Source: Lachnospiraceae bacterium (GTDB taxonomy: Bacteria; Bacillota_A; Clostridia; Lachnospirales; Lachnospiraceae). From it: a DNA stretch of 64,000 nucleotides. Shown here one piece after another: positions 30,661 through 39,224 of the stretch (within the stretch, counting starts at the first letter, position 1; each line of letters begins with the position of its first letter). The stretch covers positions 1-64,000 of the forward strand of contig QXWX01000001.1 in assembly GCA_009911175.1 (NCBI GenBank). The letters run 5' to 3'. The notes below the pieces were generated by a model that saw nothing but the letters and a program-made list of their open reading frames with translations, made no database searches and was not told the DNA's origin. The translations under genes were made by a program, and so were the position numbers.

Positions 30661-32199
30661 TTACCGCTTCACAAAATATTCCTCATACCACACAAGGAAC
30701 GTATAGATCGTCCAAACCTTCCTCCAGTTGTCCGAATTGCCCCCTATGTAATCCTCAAAAATCGCCTGGATCTCCTCCACATGGAAGAACTTCTCCGCAA
30801 TCTCACTCTGGAAGAGTCTCCGCACATCCTGATTATACCGGTCGTCTGCCATCCAGATGCGGATGGGTACGATGAAGCCCAGCTTCTTGCGGAAAGCGAT
30901 CTCCTCCGGCAGCACCTTTGCGGCCGCGGCGCGGAACGCCACCTTGTTCTGCTCTTCGTTCACCTTGTACCGGGAGGGCATCCTGGACGCGATGTCGAAG
31001 ATCCGCATGTCGGTGAGAGGCATCCGGATCTCCAGACCTGCCGCCGTGCTCATCTTGTCCACATTGAGATAGATGTCCCCTTCCAGCCAGATCTGAATAT
31101 CGATATCTGACATTTTAGAAAGCGGGTCAAGCCCTTCAATCTCTTCATAGATCTCCCTGACCAGATTGATGGGTAGGTTCGTTTCATCATACCGCTTCAG
31201 AATCCGTTTCTTCTCGTCTTCCTTCATAATATTGGTGTTGCCCACATAAAAGGTCTTGAGATTCTCCCCGTAGCGCTCCGCATTGCGGTACATATTGTAG
31301 CCGCCGAAAAATTCATCCGCCCCTTCCCCGGAATAGCACAGCTTCGTGTGCTTCGCTGTATCCTGGCAGGCGATGGCAAACACGATGGCCGAGGCATCCC
31401 CCAAAGGCTGCTCCATATGGTACATGACATAAGGCACGATACCGAAATACTGATCCGGCGTGATCAGGCTGCGGAAGCACTCCCGGCCCAGAATCCTTCC
31501 CGTCTCCGCCGCCAGCCTAGACTCGTCGAAGCGTTCCTCCGCATAGCCGCAGGTATCTGCCGTCTTCGCGTCGGACATGGCCAGCACATAGGAAGAGTCC
31601 ACACCGCCGGACAGGAAAGATTCTGCCGTCTCGTCCTTTGCTTTCACCTCCGGCATGATCTGCCCGATGGTGCTGTGGATTTCATCCGCCCAGTCCTCCA
31701 GTGACTTGCTCTCATCCGGATGAAAGCTCGGCGTCCAGTAGCGCTCCACCGTAACCTTTCCGTCTTTCCAGATCAGATACCGCCCGGGCAGCAGCTTTTT
31801 CACACCCTTAAAAAACGTATCCTCTCCTGCGCCGTAGGTCAGAGTCAGGTAGATCTGCAGCATATCCTCGTTAAGTTCCTTCACAAATCCTGGCTGTTCC
31901 ATGATCCTTCGGATCGTTGTGCCATAGAGCAGCCTTCCGTCCTCTGTCTGATAGTAATAGAAAGGCTTCGTCCCGAACTGGTCCCGGAGACAGAACAGAG
32001 TCTCTTCCTCCTCATCCCACAGCGCAAACGCAAACATCCCGTACATGTGGTCTGCCATCCGGCATCCCCATGCTTTGTATGCTCCTGCCAGAATCGCCTC
32101 CTCCCGCTCCCCGCGGGACAGAGAAGGATCAATGTCCAGTTCCCCGCACAGCGCTTCCCAATTCCGGATATGGCCTCTGTATTCTTTTACTTTTATCAT
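30661..32199 (-). CDS. Asparagine synthetase homologue lacking the glutaminase cysteine
   Basis: 512 residues. The C-terminal synthetase domain is complete: P-loop [14 protein letters not shown] (about 190), YSGEGADEFFGGYN and KMSTAAGLEIRMPLTD. The N-terminal class II amidotransferase domain starts late: its first 60-70 residues, including the nucleophile Cys and the GEIYN region, are absent. The protein begins MIKVKEYRGHIRNWEALCGE and joins the normal fold at MYGMFAFALWDEE. The ATG has a strong ribosome site (AGAGGAGAGG), and no lost 5' part is visible upstream, so this looks like a native form that would use free ammonia. It could also act on another acid substrate. Confidence 0.85.
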   Translation of the reverse strand: MIKVKEYRGHIRNWEALCGELDIDPSLSRGEREEAILAGAYKAWGCRMADHMYGMFAFALWDEEEETLFCLRDQFGTKPFYYYQTEDGRLLYGTTIRRIMEQPGFVKELNEDMLQIYLTLTYGAGEDTFFKGVKKLLPGRYLIWKDGKVTVERYWTPSFHPDESKSLEDWADEIHSTIGQIMPEVKAKDETAESFLSGGVDSSYVLAMSDAKTADTCGYAEERFDESRLAAETGRILGRECFRSLITPDQYFGIVPYVMYHMEQPLGDASAIVFAIACQDTAKHTKLCYSGEGADEFFGGYNMYRNAERYGENLKTFYVGNTNIMKEDEKKRILKRYDETNLPINLVREIYEEIEGLDPLSKMSDIDIQIWLEGDIYLNVDKMSTAAGLEIRMPLTDMRIFDIASRMPSRYKVNEEQNKVAFRAAAAKVLPEEIAFRKKLGFIVPIRIWMADDRYNQDVRRLFQSEIAEKFFHVEEIQAIFEDYIGGNSDNWRKVWTIYTFLVWYEEYFVKR

Positions 32200-32304
32200 T
32201 GTCGTACCTCTCCTCTTCTTTTGTCAGAACTTCCCCGTCTGCCCAGCAAATACCTCCGGCAAAGCTGTCTGGTACTATCGGTTCTATCTGATTTGCTTTC
32301 AGCA

Positions 32305-32351
32305 CAGTAAGGAACTGCCATGAAATCACATTCCATGACAGTCCCTTACTG
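32305..32351. repeat. Long imperfect hairpin between nagA and the asnB-like gene
   Basis: Two 18-base arms (32305-32322 and 32334-32351) pair with two mismatches, loop 11 bases. It lies 14 bases after the nagA stop on the minus strand. No T-run follows, so termination would depend on the hairpin alone. Confidence 0.6.
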
Positions 32352-32364
32352 CTGCAAAGCCTGA

Positions 32365-33510
32365 TCATTTCACAAGCTTTCTTCCATTTATATATACAGC
32401 CTTCACCTGCAGGTCCTTATCCAGCAGGACCAGATCCGCATCCTTTCCCGGCGTAATGCTTCCGCACCGGTCATAAATCCCGATCTCCCGGGCCGGATTG
32501 GCCGTTGCGCAGCCTACCGCCGTCTCCAGCGGGATCTCCATATCCAGGACCGCCCTGCGCAGGCATCCCATCAGGTTCGTCGCGGAACCGGCAATGGTCC
32601 CGTCGGCCAGGGTTGCTTTCGCGCCCTTCACATACACATCCTGCCCGCCCAGTGTATACTCTCCATCGGTCAGCCCGGTAGCACGCATACTGTCGCTGAT
32701 CAGAATCACCCGCTCTGCCCCGAACATCTCGAAAGTCGCGCGCACCACGGCAGGATGGATATGGATGCCATCGCAGATCAGCTCCACATGGCAGTTTTCT
32801 GCATCCCGCGCGGCACCGATCACTCCCGGGTCCCGGTGGTTCAGAGGTGGCATGGCATTGTACAGATGGGTCACATGGCTGGCCCCCCTTGCCAATGCTT
32901 CCGACGCGGTATCATAATCCGCCGTCGTGTGCGCAATCGAAATGACCGTCTCATCCTTTACCTGGTCAATAAATTCCATTGCGCCTTCTGTCTCCGGCGC
33001 AATATCTACCAGACGGATGAGACCGCCGGATTCTTCCTGCAGCTTCCGGTACAGCGGCACACTGCAGGGGCGGATATGGTCCGCAGCCTGTGCGCCTTTC
33101 TTTTTTGCACTGATAAACGGGCCTTCCATATTGATGCCCACCAGCTTCGCTCTACCTTCTTCTCCCGCGCCTGATTTTTCCTGCTTCCGGTAATCTCCTG
33201 CCGTACTCATGATCTCATGAAGCTGCTTCTCTTCCAGCGTCATCGTAGCGGGGCAGATCGACGTGATACCACTGGAAGCCTCATACTCTGCCATCCGTCC
33301 GATGGCCTCCCCAGACGCGTCGCAGAAATCATCCCCCACGCATCCGTGAAAATGGATATCTATAAGCCCCGGAATGGCAAAGCAGCCTTCGCCGTCCACC
33401 GTCTCATCGTTTCCTGACGCTTCGGCCGCGAACTGTCCTTCTTTTATATAGATTTCACCTTCTGTAAAAACCTGGTCTTCTCCATATACCAATACATTTT
33501 TTATTACCAT
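32365..33510 (-). CDS. nagA: N-acetylglucosamine-6-phosphate deacetylase
   Basis: 381 residues. Amidohydrolase converting GlcNAc-6-P to glucosamine-6-P. Metal and substrate motifs: GLIDIHFHGCVGDDF, NMEGPFIS, IAHTTADYD, HLYNAMPPLNHRDPG and ISDSMRATGL. It lies 95 bases downstream of nagB on the same strand; together they feed amino sugars (from mucin or cell wall) into glycolysis. No nagE/PTS gene adjoins. Confidence 0.96.
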   Translation of the reverse strand: MVIKNVLVYGEDQVFTEGEIYIKEGQFAAEASGNDETVDGEGCFAIPGLIDIHFHGCVGDDFCDASGEAIGRMAEYEASSGITSICPATMTLEEKQLHEIMSTAGDYRKQEKSGAGEEGRAKLVGINMEGPFISAKKKGAQAADHIRPCSVPLYRKLQEESGGLIRLVDIAPETEGAMEFIDQVKDETVISIAHTTADYDTASEALARGASHVTHLYNAMPPLNHRDPGVIGAARDAENCHVELICDGIHIHPAVVRATFEMFGAERVILISDSMRATGLTDGEYTLGGQDVYVKGAKATLADGTIAGSATNLMGCLRRAVLDMEIPLETAVGCATANPAREIGIYDRCGSITPGKDADLVLLDKDLQVKAVYINGRKLVK

Positions 33511-33605
33511 CTTCTATGCCTCATCACTTTCCCATAATCTATCTGCCGCGGCGGCGCAAAGCCATGATAGGTCCGTCTCCGCCGCAGGCAGCTTGAAACA
33601 GGCTC

Positions 33606-34337
33606 TTATTTGCACAGCACCCGAAGCGCCGCCTCGTCCGCAACCACGGTCACATCCTGATGCATCTGCAGGATGGATGCCGGTACTTCCGGTGTCACAT
33701 CCCCTGAAAATGCCTTGGCAACGATCTCCGCCTTGTCCTCTCCGCTGACAACCACCAGGATCTTCTTTGCCTTCATGATCGTTCCGATTCCCATCGTGTA
33801 AGCCTGCTTCGGCACCTCATCCGCAGACGCAAAGAAGCGCTTGTTGGCTTCGATCGTGCTTTCGGTCAGGTCTACGCAGTGAGTAGCCTTCTCAAATACA
33901 GGCGCAGGCTCATTGAATCCGATATGGCCGTTATGGCCCAGTCCCAGAAGCTGCAGGTCAGCACCGCCCAGACTGTCGATCAGCGCTTCATATCTTTTGC
34001 ATTCCTTCTCGGAATCTGGCTCCATACCATTGGGCACATTGGTACATTCCGGACGGATGTTCACATGATTGAACAGATGGTCATGCATAAAATAATAATA
34101 GCTCTGATCATTTTCCCGGTTCAGTCCCTTATACTCGTCCAGGTTCACGGTCGAAATCTTTGAAAAGTCCAGATCTCCTTTGTTGTACCACTCCACAAGC
34201 TGCTCATACAGCCCGATCGGTGTAGAGCCTGTAGCCAGCCCCAATACGCTGTCCGGCTTCATAATGATCTGTGCGGAGATGATATTCGCCGCCTTCCTGC
34301 TCATGTCCTTGTAGTCAGTCGCCTTAATAATTCTCAT
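33606..34337 (-). CDS. nagB: Glucosamine-6-phosphate deaminase
   Basis: 243 residues. Converts glucosamine-6-P to fructose-6-P and ammonia. Motifs: GLATGSTPIGLYEQL, NLDEYKGL, LGLGHNGHIGFNEP with the catalytic Asp/His/Glu region, and ATHCVDL. Short form without the C-terminal allosteric extension of the E. coli enzyme. First gene of the nagB-nagA unit. Confidence 0.96.
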   Translation of the reverse strand: MRIIKATDYKDMSRKAANIISAQIIMKPDSVLGLATGSTPIGLYEQLVEWYNKGDLDFSKISTVNLDEYKGLNRENDQSYYYFMHDHLFNHVNIRPECTNVPNGMEPDSEKECKRYEALIDSLGGADLQLLGLGHNGHIGFNEPAPVFEKATHCVDLTESTIEANKRFFASADEVPKQAYTMGIGTIMKAKKILVVVSGEDKAEIVAKAFSGDVTPEVPASILQMHQDVTVVADEAALRVLCK

Positions 34338-34607
34338 GTTGTCAGCCTCCTCATTCTATATTGCTGAATCCGTAACTGTTACCATGCCATGCCCGGGCCG
34401 GACAGTCACCTTAATTCTGATAGTTCCATACTACCAAATGAATGTAGGAATGTAAACCATTTCTACCAAACAATTCCAGAAAGAATCTAAAATCAATTTG
34501 CATAAAAAACAAATTTATGCTTGCACTATTGGAAATCATGTGCTATAATCAATCTTGCTTGTGATGCAGAAGTGTTATAAAAGTCGGAAGCATCCGCAGC
34601 AGAGCAT
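34338..34607. promoter_or_regulatory. nagB upstream region and tRNA-Glu promoter
   Basis: No gene. The plus-strand promoter TTGCAC (34521-34526), 17-base spacer, TATAAT (34544-34549) serves tRNA-Glu. The A/T-rich stretch 34420-34520 probably holds the minus-strand nagB promoter, but I cannot place it with confidence. Confidence 0.65.
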
Positions 34608-34679
34608 GGCTCCATGGTCAAGCGGTTAAGACGCTAGCCTCTCACGCTGGAATCAGGGGTTCGATTCCCCTTGGAGTCA
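34608..34679 (+). tRNA. tRNA-Glu (anticodon CTC)
   Basis: 72 nt. Acceptor GGCTCCA/TGGAGTC, T8, anticodon stem CTAGC/GCTGG with loop CTCTCAC (anticodon CTC, reads GAG), T arm GGGG-TTCGATT-CCCC. CCA is not encoded. Confidence 0.95.
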
Positions 34680-34691
34680 TTATTATTACCC

Positions 34692-34720
34692 AAAGCTTCG
34701 TTGGTTATACGGAGCTTTTT
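34692..34720 (+). terminator. tRNA-Glu terminator
   Basis: AAAGCTTCG (34692-34700) pairs with CGGAGCTTT (34710-34718, one G-U), followed by a T-run. Confidence 0.85.
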
Positions 34721-34822
34721 TTATTTTTTCCTTCGAGAATCTAATCACCCGCATGCTTGCAGCGGGATGGTTCTTTTTTTCTGAGAAAGTGAAGCCATTG
34801 AGGTTTGCGGCGCAACCGCGCA

Positions 34823-34855
34823 AAAAACAGCGGCGCGCAAAGCCCCGCTGTTTTT
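34823..34855. terminator. Bidirectional terminator after the diacylglycerol-kinase-like gene
   Basis: AAAAACAGCGG (34823-34833) pairs with CCGCTGTTTTT (34845-34855); A/T runs on both sides. Confidence 0.8.
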
Positions 34856-34866
34856 CATACCTTTTA

Positions 34867-35829
34867 TTAAATTTCCAGTCCTTCTTCCTCTTTGATCTTC
34901 TCCAGCAGCTCTTCCTTCTTTTCCTCCAGATGCGCTTTGGTATCTTCCTTGACCATAATCAGAAGGCCCTGCTTCTTATTGAGAATTGTCACGCTATCGT
35001 GCTCCCCGCCAAATTCACCGTCCAGCGTCCACGGGATCTCCTCAATCGACTCAAAATGAATCTCGCCGGAACGGAAGGAATATACATGATTGGAATCGAT
35101 CTGCTTGATCACCAGCGACGCAATGATCTCATTCAAGGCGATCGGGTTCTTCGGTGTCTTGATCAGCGTCACCTCAAACAGTCCGTCGTCAAATATGACA
35201 TCCTTTCCGATGATCCCCTTAAATCCTCCTACCGACCGGGAGTTCGTCACCATGCCGAACATGAAATCGTCCTCAATCACCTCTCCGTCATGCTCCACCC
35301 GAACATGGTATGACGGAATATTAAAGATCTGCTTAGAGCCTTCCAGGATATATGCCAGATGCCCCAGCACGTTTTTCATACTTTGCTTCGTCCCATAGGA
35401 TACATCCGTAAACAAGCCGAATGCCGCAATATAAACAAAATAATCGTCATTAAATTTTCCCACATCGCAGGGATACGGCACTCCGTTCACCGCTACATCC
35501 GCCGCCTCCAGAATATTGCTGGAAATGTGCAGACTGTGCGCGAAGTCATTGGTCGTACCGGCCGGAATATATCCGATGGGCACATGTCCTCCCCGCTTGG
35601 AAACCCCTGTCACCACCTCATCCAGCGTCCCATCCCCGCCGCTGCATACAATGATGTCATACTTCTCCGTATAAGTGACCGTTTTCGCCAATGCGTCGTG
35701 ATAGCACTGGGTCGGATATGTGGTAACATCATAGCCGCCCTTTACCAGAATATCGATCACATCCGCAAGCTTCGGTTTTAATACACCGGTCCCTGCATTC
35801 GGATTATAAATAAACAGCATTTTCTTCAT
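34867..35829 (-). CDS. Diacylglycerol/lipid kinase family protein (YegS/DgkB-like)
   Basis: 320 residues. The DAGK catalytic domain has IYNPNAGTG at the N-terminus, the nucleotide-binding motif SGGDGTLDEVVTG (about 57-69) and the conserved PAGTTNDFAHSL. The C-terminal half is the YegS/DgkB beta-rich domain, and the last 40 residues form a charged, glutamate/lysine-rich helix. Phosphorylates diacylglycerol or a related lipid at the membrane. Start MKKMLFIYNPNAG is chosen because GGGGAG precedes it; an ATG nine codons upstream lacks a ribosome site. Confidence 0.9.
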   Translation of the reverse strand: MKKMLFIYNPNAGTGVLKPKLADVIDILVKGGYDVTTYPTQCYHDALAKTVTYTEKYDIIVCSGGDGTLDEVVTGVSKRGGHVPIGYIPAGTTNDFAHSLHISSNILEAADVAVNGVPYPCDVGKFNDDYFVYIAAFGLFTDVSYGTKQSMKNVLGHLAYILEGSKQIFNIPSYHVRVEHDGEVIEDDFMFGMVTNSRSVGGFKGIIGKDVIFDDGLFEVTLIKTPKNPIALNEIIASLVIKQIDSNHVYSFRSGEIHFESIEEIPWTLDGEFGGEHDSVTILNKKQGLLIMVKEDTKAHLEEKKEELLEKIKEEEGLEI

Positions 35830-35934
35830 AATTCTTACATCTCCCCATACAGGCAAAACTCCGATTCTGTCATGCCCTGTTACAAAAAATATGAACTTAC
35901 AGACAGAATTTTATGCCCGGAAAACACTATGAAA

Positions 35935-36192
35935 TTATTTTGATGTCATAAAGAATGTCTTGATCCCCTCTGCTGCTTTTTCTTCATCTTCTCCCTCTGT
36001 GAAGATCGTAACCTCCTCCCCTTCTGAAAGGCTCAGACTCATCATCCCCATAATACTCTTGGCATTGATGCTTTTGTCTTCTACCTTGATATACACCTTA
36101 CTTGCATACTGGCTTGCTTCCTGTACCAATAATGCGATCGGTCTTCCGTCAAGCCCCTTTTCCTGTCTTACGACAACTGGCATTTCAATCAT
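35935..36192 (-). CDS. HPr-family protein with Asp15 in place of the phospho-His (Crh-like)
   Basis: 85 residues. The HPr fold is complete, but the phosphocarrier motif GLHARP reads GLDGRP: residue 15 is Asp, so PTS transfer is impossible. The regulatory site is kept exactly, NAKSIMGMMSL with Ser46. The ATG overlaps the whiA stop by 4 bases. In Bacillus the Crh protein (Gln15, Ser46) lies in the same place after whiA and serves as CcpA co-regulator when phosphorylated by HPrK. By analogy this is a regulatory HPr; whether Asp15 mimics the phosphorylated form is inference. Confidence 0.88.
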   Translation of the reverse strand: MIEMPVVVRQEKGLDGRPIALLVQEASQYASKVYIKVEDKSINAKSIMGMMSLSLSEGEEVTIFTEGEDEEKAAEGIKTFFMTSK

Positions 36193-37151
36193 AGTCCTGA
36201 TCCTCCTTGTTCTTGTTTCACTTTTTCTGCCAATTCCTCCAGCTTTCGAAGTCTGTGATTCACTCCAGATTTCCCGACTGGCGGAGACAAGATTCCCCCC
36301 AGCTCTTTCAGTGATGCGTCCGGATGGGACAGACGGGCGAGCGCCACCTCTTCCAGTCCTTCCGGCAGTTTTTCAAAACCGATAGTGTCGCGCAAGTATG
36401 TAATATTCTCCATCTGCCTCACCGCAGCGGAGACGGTTTTGTTAATGTTTGCAGTTTCACAGTTTACCTTACGATTCACCGTATTGCGCATCTCCTTCAA
36501 AATCCGGACATTCTCCAGTTCCATCAAAGAGACATGCGCTTCCATGACATTCAGGATATCTACAATCTGAGACCCTTCCTTGAGATACACGACGTATGAC
36601 TTCTTTCTCGGCACGATCTTGGCGTCCATCGAAAAGCTGCAGATCAGCTTCTGAATCTGTACCGCCATCGCTTCCGCCCCGCAGACGATTTCAAAATGGT
36701 AGGACTTCGCCGGATCGCTCATCGAACCTGCAGCCAGAAAGGCTCCCCTGATAAATGCCCGCCTGCAGCAGGTCTGCTGGACCACGATCGGATTCGCGAC
36801 GCGCACCTCGTCAAACGCCCTCTCGGGCTCGTCGATCAGCTTCGCCGCCTGAAGGATCCGCAGCGCGTCGACATGGTGCCTGACGCTCACTGCATAGACG
36901 ACGCTCTTCTTCGTCATGTTCTTCCGAATTGAGATATCAGCATCTATATTAAATGTTTTTTCGATCAATGTAAAGACTTTTCTTGCAACAGCCTGATTTT
37001 CCGTGTGGATTTTTAAACGGTACCGGTTCCCGCTGTCTATGGAAATCGAACCGCAAATACTCAGCAAAGCCGCTAATTCCGCAATCTGGCAGTGTCTGGC
37101 CGGACTCAGGCTCCTGGAAAGTTCTTCCTTTACGTTCCCAGAAAATGACAT
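36189..37151 (-). CDS. whiA: WhiA-family DNA-binding protein
   Basis: 320 residues. N-terminal LAGLIDADG-homing-endonuclease-like domain (about 10-220, without catalytic function in this family; RRAFIRGAFLAAGSMSDPAKSYH) and C-terminal helix-turn-helix (about 240-310; LARLSHPDASLKELGGIL and GVNHRLRKL). WhiA controls sporulation in Streptomyces and cell division and chromosome segregation in Bacillus. It lies 15 bases after rapZ and overlaps the HPr-like gene. The yvcK gene found between rapZ and whiA in Bacillus is missing here. Confidence 0.95.
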   Translation of the reverse strand: MSFSGNVKEELSRSLSPARHCQIAELAALLSICGSISIDSGNRYRLKIHTENQAVARKVFTLIEKTFNIDADISIRKNMTKKSVVYAVSVRHHVDALRILQAAKLIDEPERAFDEVRVANPIVVQQTCCRRAFIRGAFLAAGSMSDPAKSYHFEIVCGAEAMAVQIQKLICSFSMDAKIVPRKKSYVVYLKEGSQIVDILNVMEAHVSLMELENVRILKEMRNTVNRKVNCETANINKTVSAAVRQMENITYLRDTIGFEKLPEGLEEVALARLSHPDASLKELGGILSPPVGKSGVNHRLRKLEELAEKVKQEQGGSGL

Positions 37152-37166
37152 GTCCGCTTCCGCCTT

Positions 37167-38045
37167 TCAGTGTGCTTTTACGATGGCATCCTTTTCAATG
37201 TCCCTGTGTTCGATCCGCACACCATAGTTTTCTTTCTTTTCCATATGCCGGTACAGGACATTTGCCAGTGTAACGGAACGATGCTTCCCTCCGGTACATC
37301 CGATCCCGATCACAAGCTGGTTCTTTCCCTCCAGAATATAATTCGGAAGCAGGAAATCCATAAGCTCCTCCAGTTTCTCCACAAAAATCTGCGCCCGTTC
37401 ATTGTCCAGGACATACTCCTGTACCTCCCGGTCATTCCCTGTCTTTTCCTTCAGACCTTCTATATAGTAAGGATTGGGCAGGAAACGTACGTCAAAGACC
37501 AGATCCGCGTCCTGCGGGATTCCATATTTGAAGCCGAAGGACATCACGGAAATGTACAGGTTTTTGAATTCCTTTCCTTCCACAAAGATCTTTTCCAGCT
37601 CCTGCTTCAATTCCCTGGTCAGCATCTTACTTGTATCCAGTATATACGTGGCACGCATTTTTAAGAACGCGATCCGTTCCCGCTCTTTCGCGATCCCAAT
37701 GTCCACCCTGCCGATGCCGCCCAGGGGATGCTGCCTGCGTGTCTCCTTGTACCGTTTGACAAGTACGTTGTCCCTTGCGTCTAAAAACAAGATCTCATAC
37801 TGGATCCCCTGATCGTCCATATGGGAGAGCTGTTCTTCGATCCCGTCCAGTGCCTGGCCGTTCCGAATGTCCACGCCGAGCGCCGCCTGGCTGATCTCCG
37901 CATCCGGCAGCATCAGCATCTCCGCAAACTTCGGCATTAGCTGGATGGGCAGGTTATCCACACAAAAATATCCCATGTCCTCCAGCATCTTCAGCGCGGT
38001 AGACTTCCCGGCCCCCGACATCCCCGTTACTATGACAAATCTCAT
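37167..38045 (-). CDS. rapZ: RapZ/YvcJ nucleotide-binding protein
   Basis: 292 residues from the second ATG, which has GGAGG nine bases ahead; the ATG three codons earlier abuts that site. P-loop GMSGAGKS near residue 8-15, Walker B-like LFLDARDNVLVKRY, and the C-terminal domain with IGIGCTGGKHRSVTLAN. RapZ controls GlmS levels in enterobacteria. In Firmicutes the YvcJ homologue hydrolyses nucleotides and affects competence or cell-wall precursor supply. Part of the murB-rapZ-whiA-HPr cluster. Confidence 0.94.
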   Translation of the reverse strand: MRFVIVTGMSGAGKSTALKMLEDMGYFCVDNLPIQLMPKFAEMLMLPDAEISQAALGVDIRNGQALDGIEEQLSHMDDQGIQYEILFLDARDNVLVKRYKETRRQHPLGGIGRVDIGIAKERERIAFLKMRATYILDTSKMLTRELKQELEKIFVEGKEFKNLYISVMSFGFKYGIPQDADLVFDVRFLPNPYYIEGLKEKTGNDREVQEYVLDNERAQIFVEKLEELMDFLLPNYILEGKNQLVIGIGCTGGKHRSVTLANVLYRHMEKKENYGVRIEHRDIEKDAIVKAH

Positions 38046-38166
38046 CCGCCCCATCCTCCATCCTTTCCGTTTCGGGAATTTCTCCCCCTGCTTTCTGTAC
38101 TCACAGCCGACGAAGTCTGCAGTGAGTATTGTGCCATCCGCAGCCGCAAAGCGTCATAATGCCCGA

Positions 38167-39072
38167 TTAAAATTCTCCGATCAGCTTCACTTCCGGCTCC
38201 AGCCGGACTCCGAACCGCGTATAGACCTTTTCCGATACCTGTTCCATCAGAGAGCGGATATCCATTGCCGAAGCCTGGTCCTTATTGATCACGAACCCGC
38301 AGTGCTTCTCCGACACCTGGGCCCCGCCCACCTGGAATCCTCTCAGGCCCGCGTCCTGAATGAGCTTCCCCGCGAAATACCCCTCCGGCCGTTTGAACGT
38401 GCTTCCGGCGCTGGGATATTCCAGAGGCTGCTTGGAGGTACGCAGAAATTTCAGTTCCTCCATACGGCTCTGGATCGCCGACGGATCCCCCGGCTCCAAC
38501 TGGATGGACGCGCTGAGGATCACACCGCCGTTCCTGGAAAATACACTGCTCCGGTAGCCCAGTTCCATCTCTTCCGCCAGAACATCCTCGATCTCTCCAG
38601 ACGCGTTCAGAATCTGGGCCTGAATCAACACCTGCTTCATCTCCCCGCCGTAAGCCCCGGCGTTCATCATCACCGCGCCCCCCAGCGACCCCGGGATCCC
38701 GGAGGCAAATTCAAACCCTGTCAGCCCTTTTGCCTGGGCCTCTGCCGCAATTTTTGACAAAAGCACTCCGGCCTGGGCCTGGATCACGGTATCCTGGATC
38801 CGGATCCGGTTCATCTTTTTGCAGATCTGCAGGATCACTCCCCGATACCCCCGGTCCCCTACCAGAAGGTTGCTGCCGTTTCCCATAATATAGCGCGGAA
38901 CTTGCGCCTCCTTCAAGAGAGACAGCGTCTTACGGACCTGCCCTTCCTTCTCAGGCGTCACAAAGAAATCCGCCGGACCGCCTGCCCGGAACGTGGTATG
39001 CCTGCTCATCGGCTCTTTTGTAAATACATTCTCTTCTCCCAGTATCCCGCATAATTCCTGATACAAATCCAT
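38167..39072 (-). CDS. murB: UDP-N-acetylenolpyruvoylglucosamine reductase
   Basis: 301 residues, type IIb length. FAD-dependent second step of UDP-MurNAc synthesis. FAD-binding landmarks: RHTTFRAGGPADFFVTP, GNGSNLLVGDRGYRG, FASGIPGSLGGAVMMNAGAYG; then SVFSRNGGVILSA, the conserved substrate loop PSAGSTFKRPEGYFAGKLI and FVINKDQASAMD. First gene of the cluster on the minus strand. Confidence 0.96.
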   Translation of the reverse strand: MDLYQELCGILGEENVFTKEPMSRHTTFRAGGPADFFVTPEKEGQVRKTLSLLKEAQVPRYIMGNGSNLLVGDRGYRGVILQICKKMNRIRIQDTVIQAQAGVLLSKIAAEAQAKGLTGFEFASGIPGSLGGAVMMNAGAYGGEMKQVLIQAQILNASGEIEDVLAEEMELGYRSSVFSRNGGVILSASIQLEPGDPSAIQSRMEELKFLRTSKQPLEYPSAGSTFKRPEGYFAGKLIQDAGLRGFQVGGAQVSEKHCGFVINKDQASAMDIRSLMEQVSEKVYTRFGVRLEPEVKLIGEF

Positions 39073-39148
39073 ATACCGTCTCCATTCATTTTTCTAATAG
39101 CTTTGTCTGTTAAATTTAATATACAATAAAACGGATTGAAATTCAACT

Positions 39149-39212
39149 TGCAAATTTCGCCGGAATGATGTATAGTAATCTGGTATACTCGTCAAGTTCA
39201 AAGTAAAAGGAG
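39149..39212 (+). promoter_or_regulatory. Promoter and ribosome site of the CorC-like gene
   Basis: TTGCAA (39149-39154), 16-base spacer, TATAGT (39171-39176); a second -10-like TATACT is at 39184-39189. The ribosome site AAAAGGAG at 39205-39212 is immediately followed by TTG. Confidence 0.55.
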
Positions 39213-39224
39213 TTGAAGATATCA

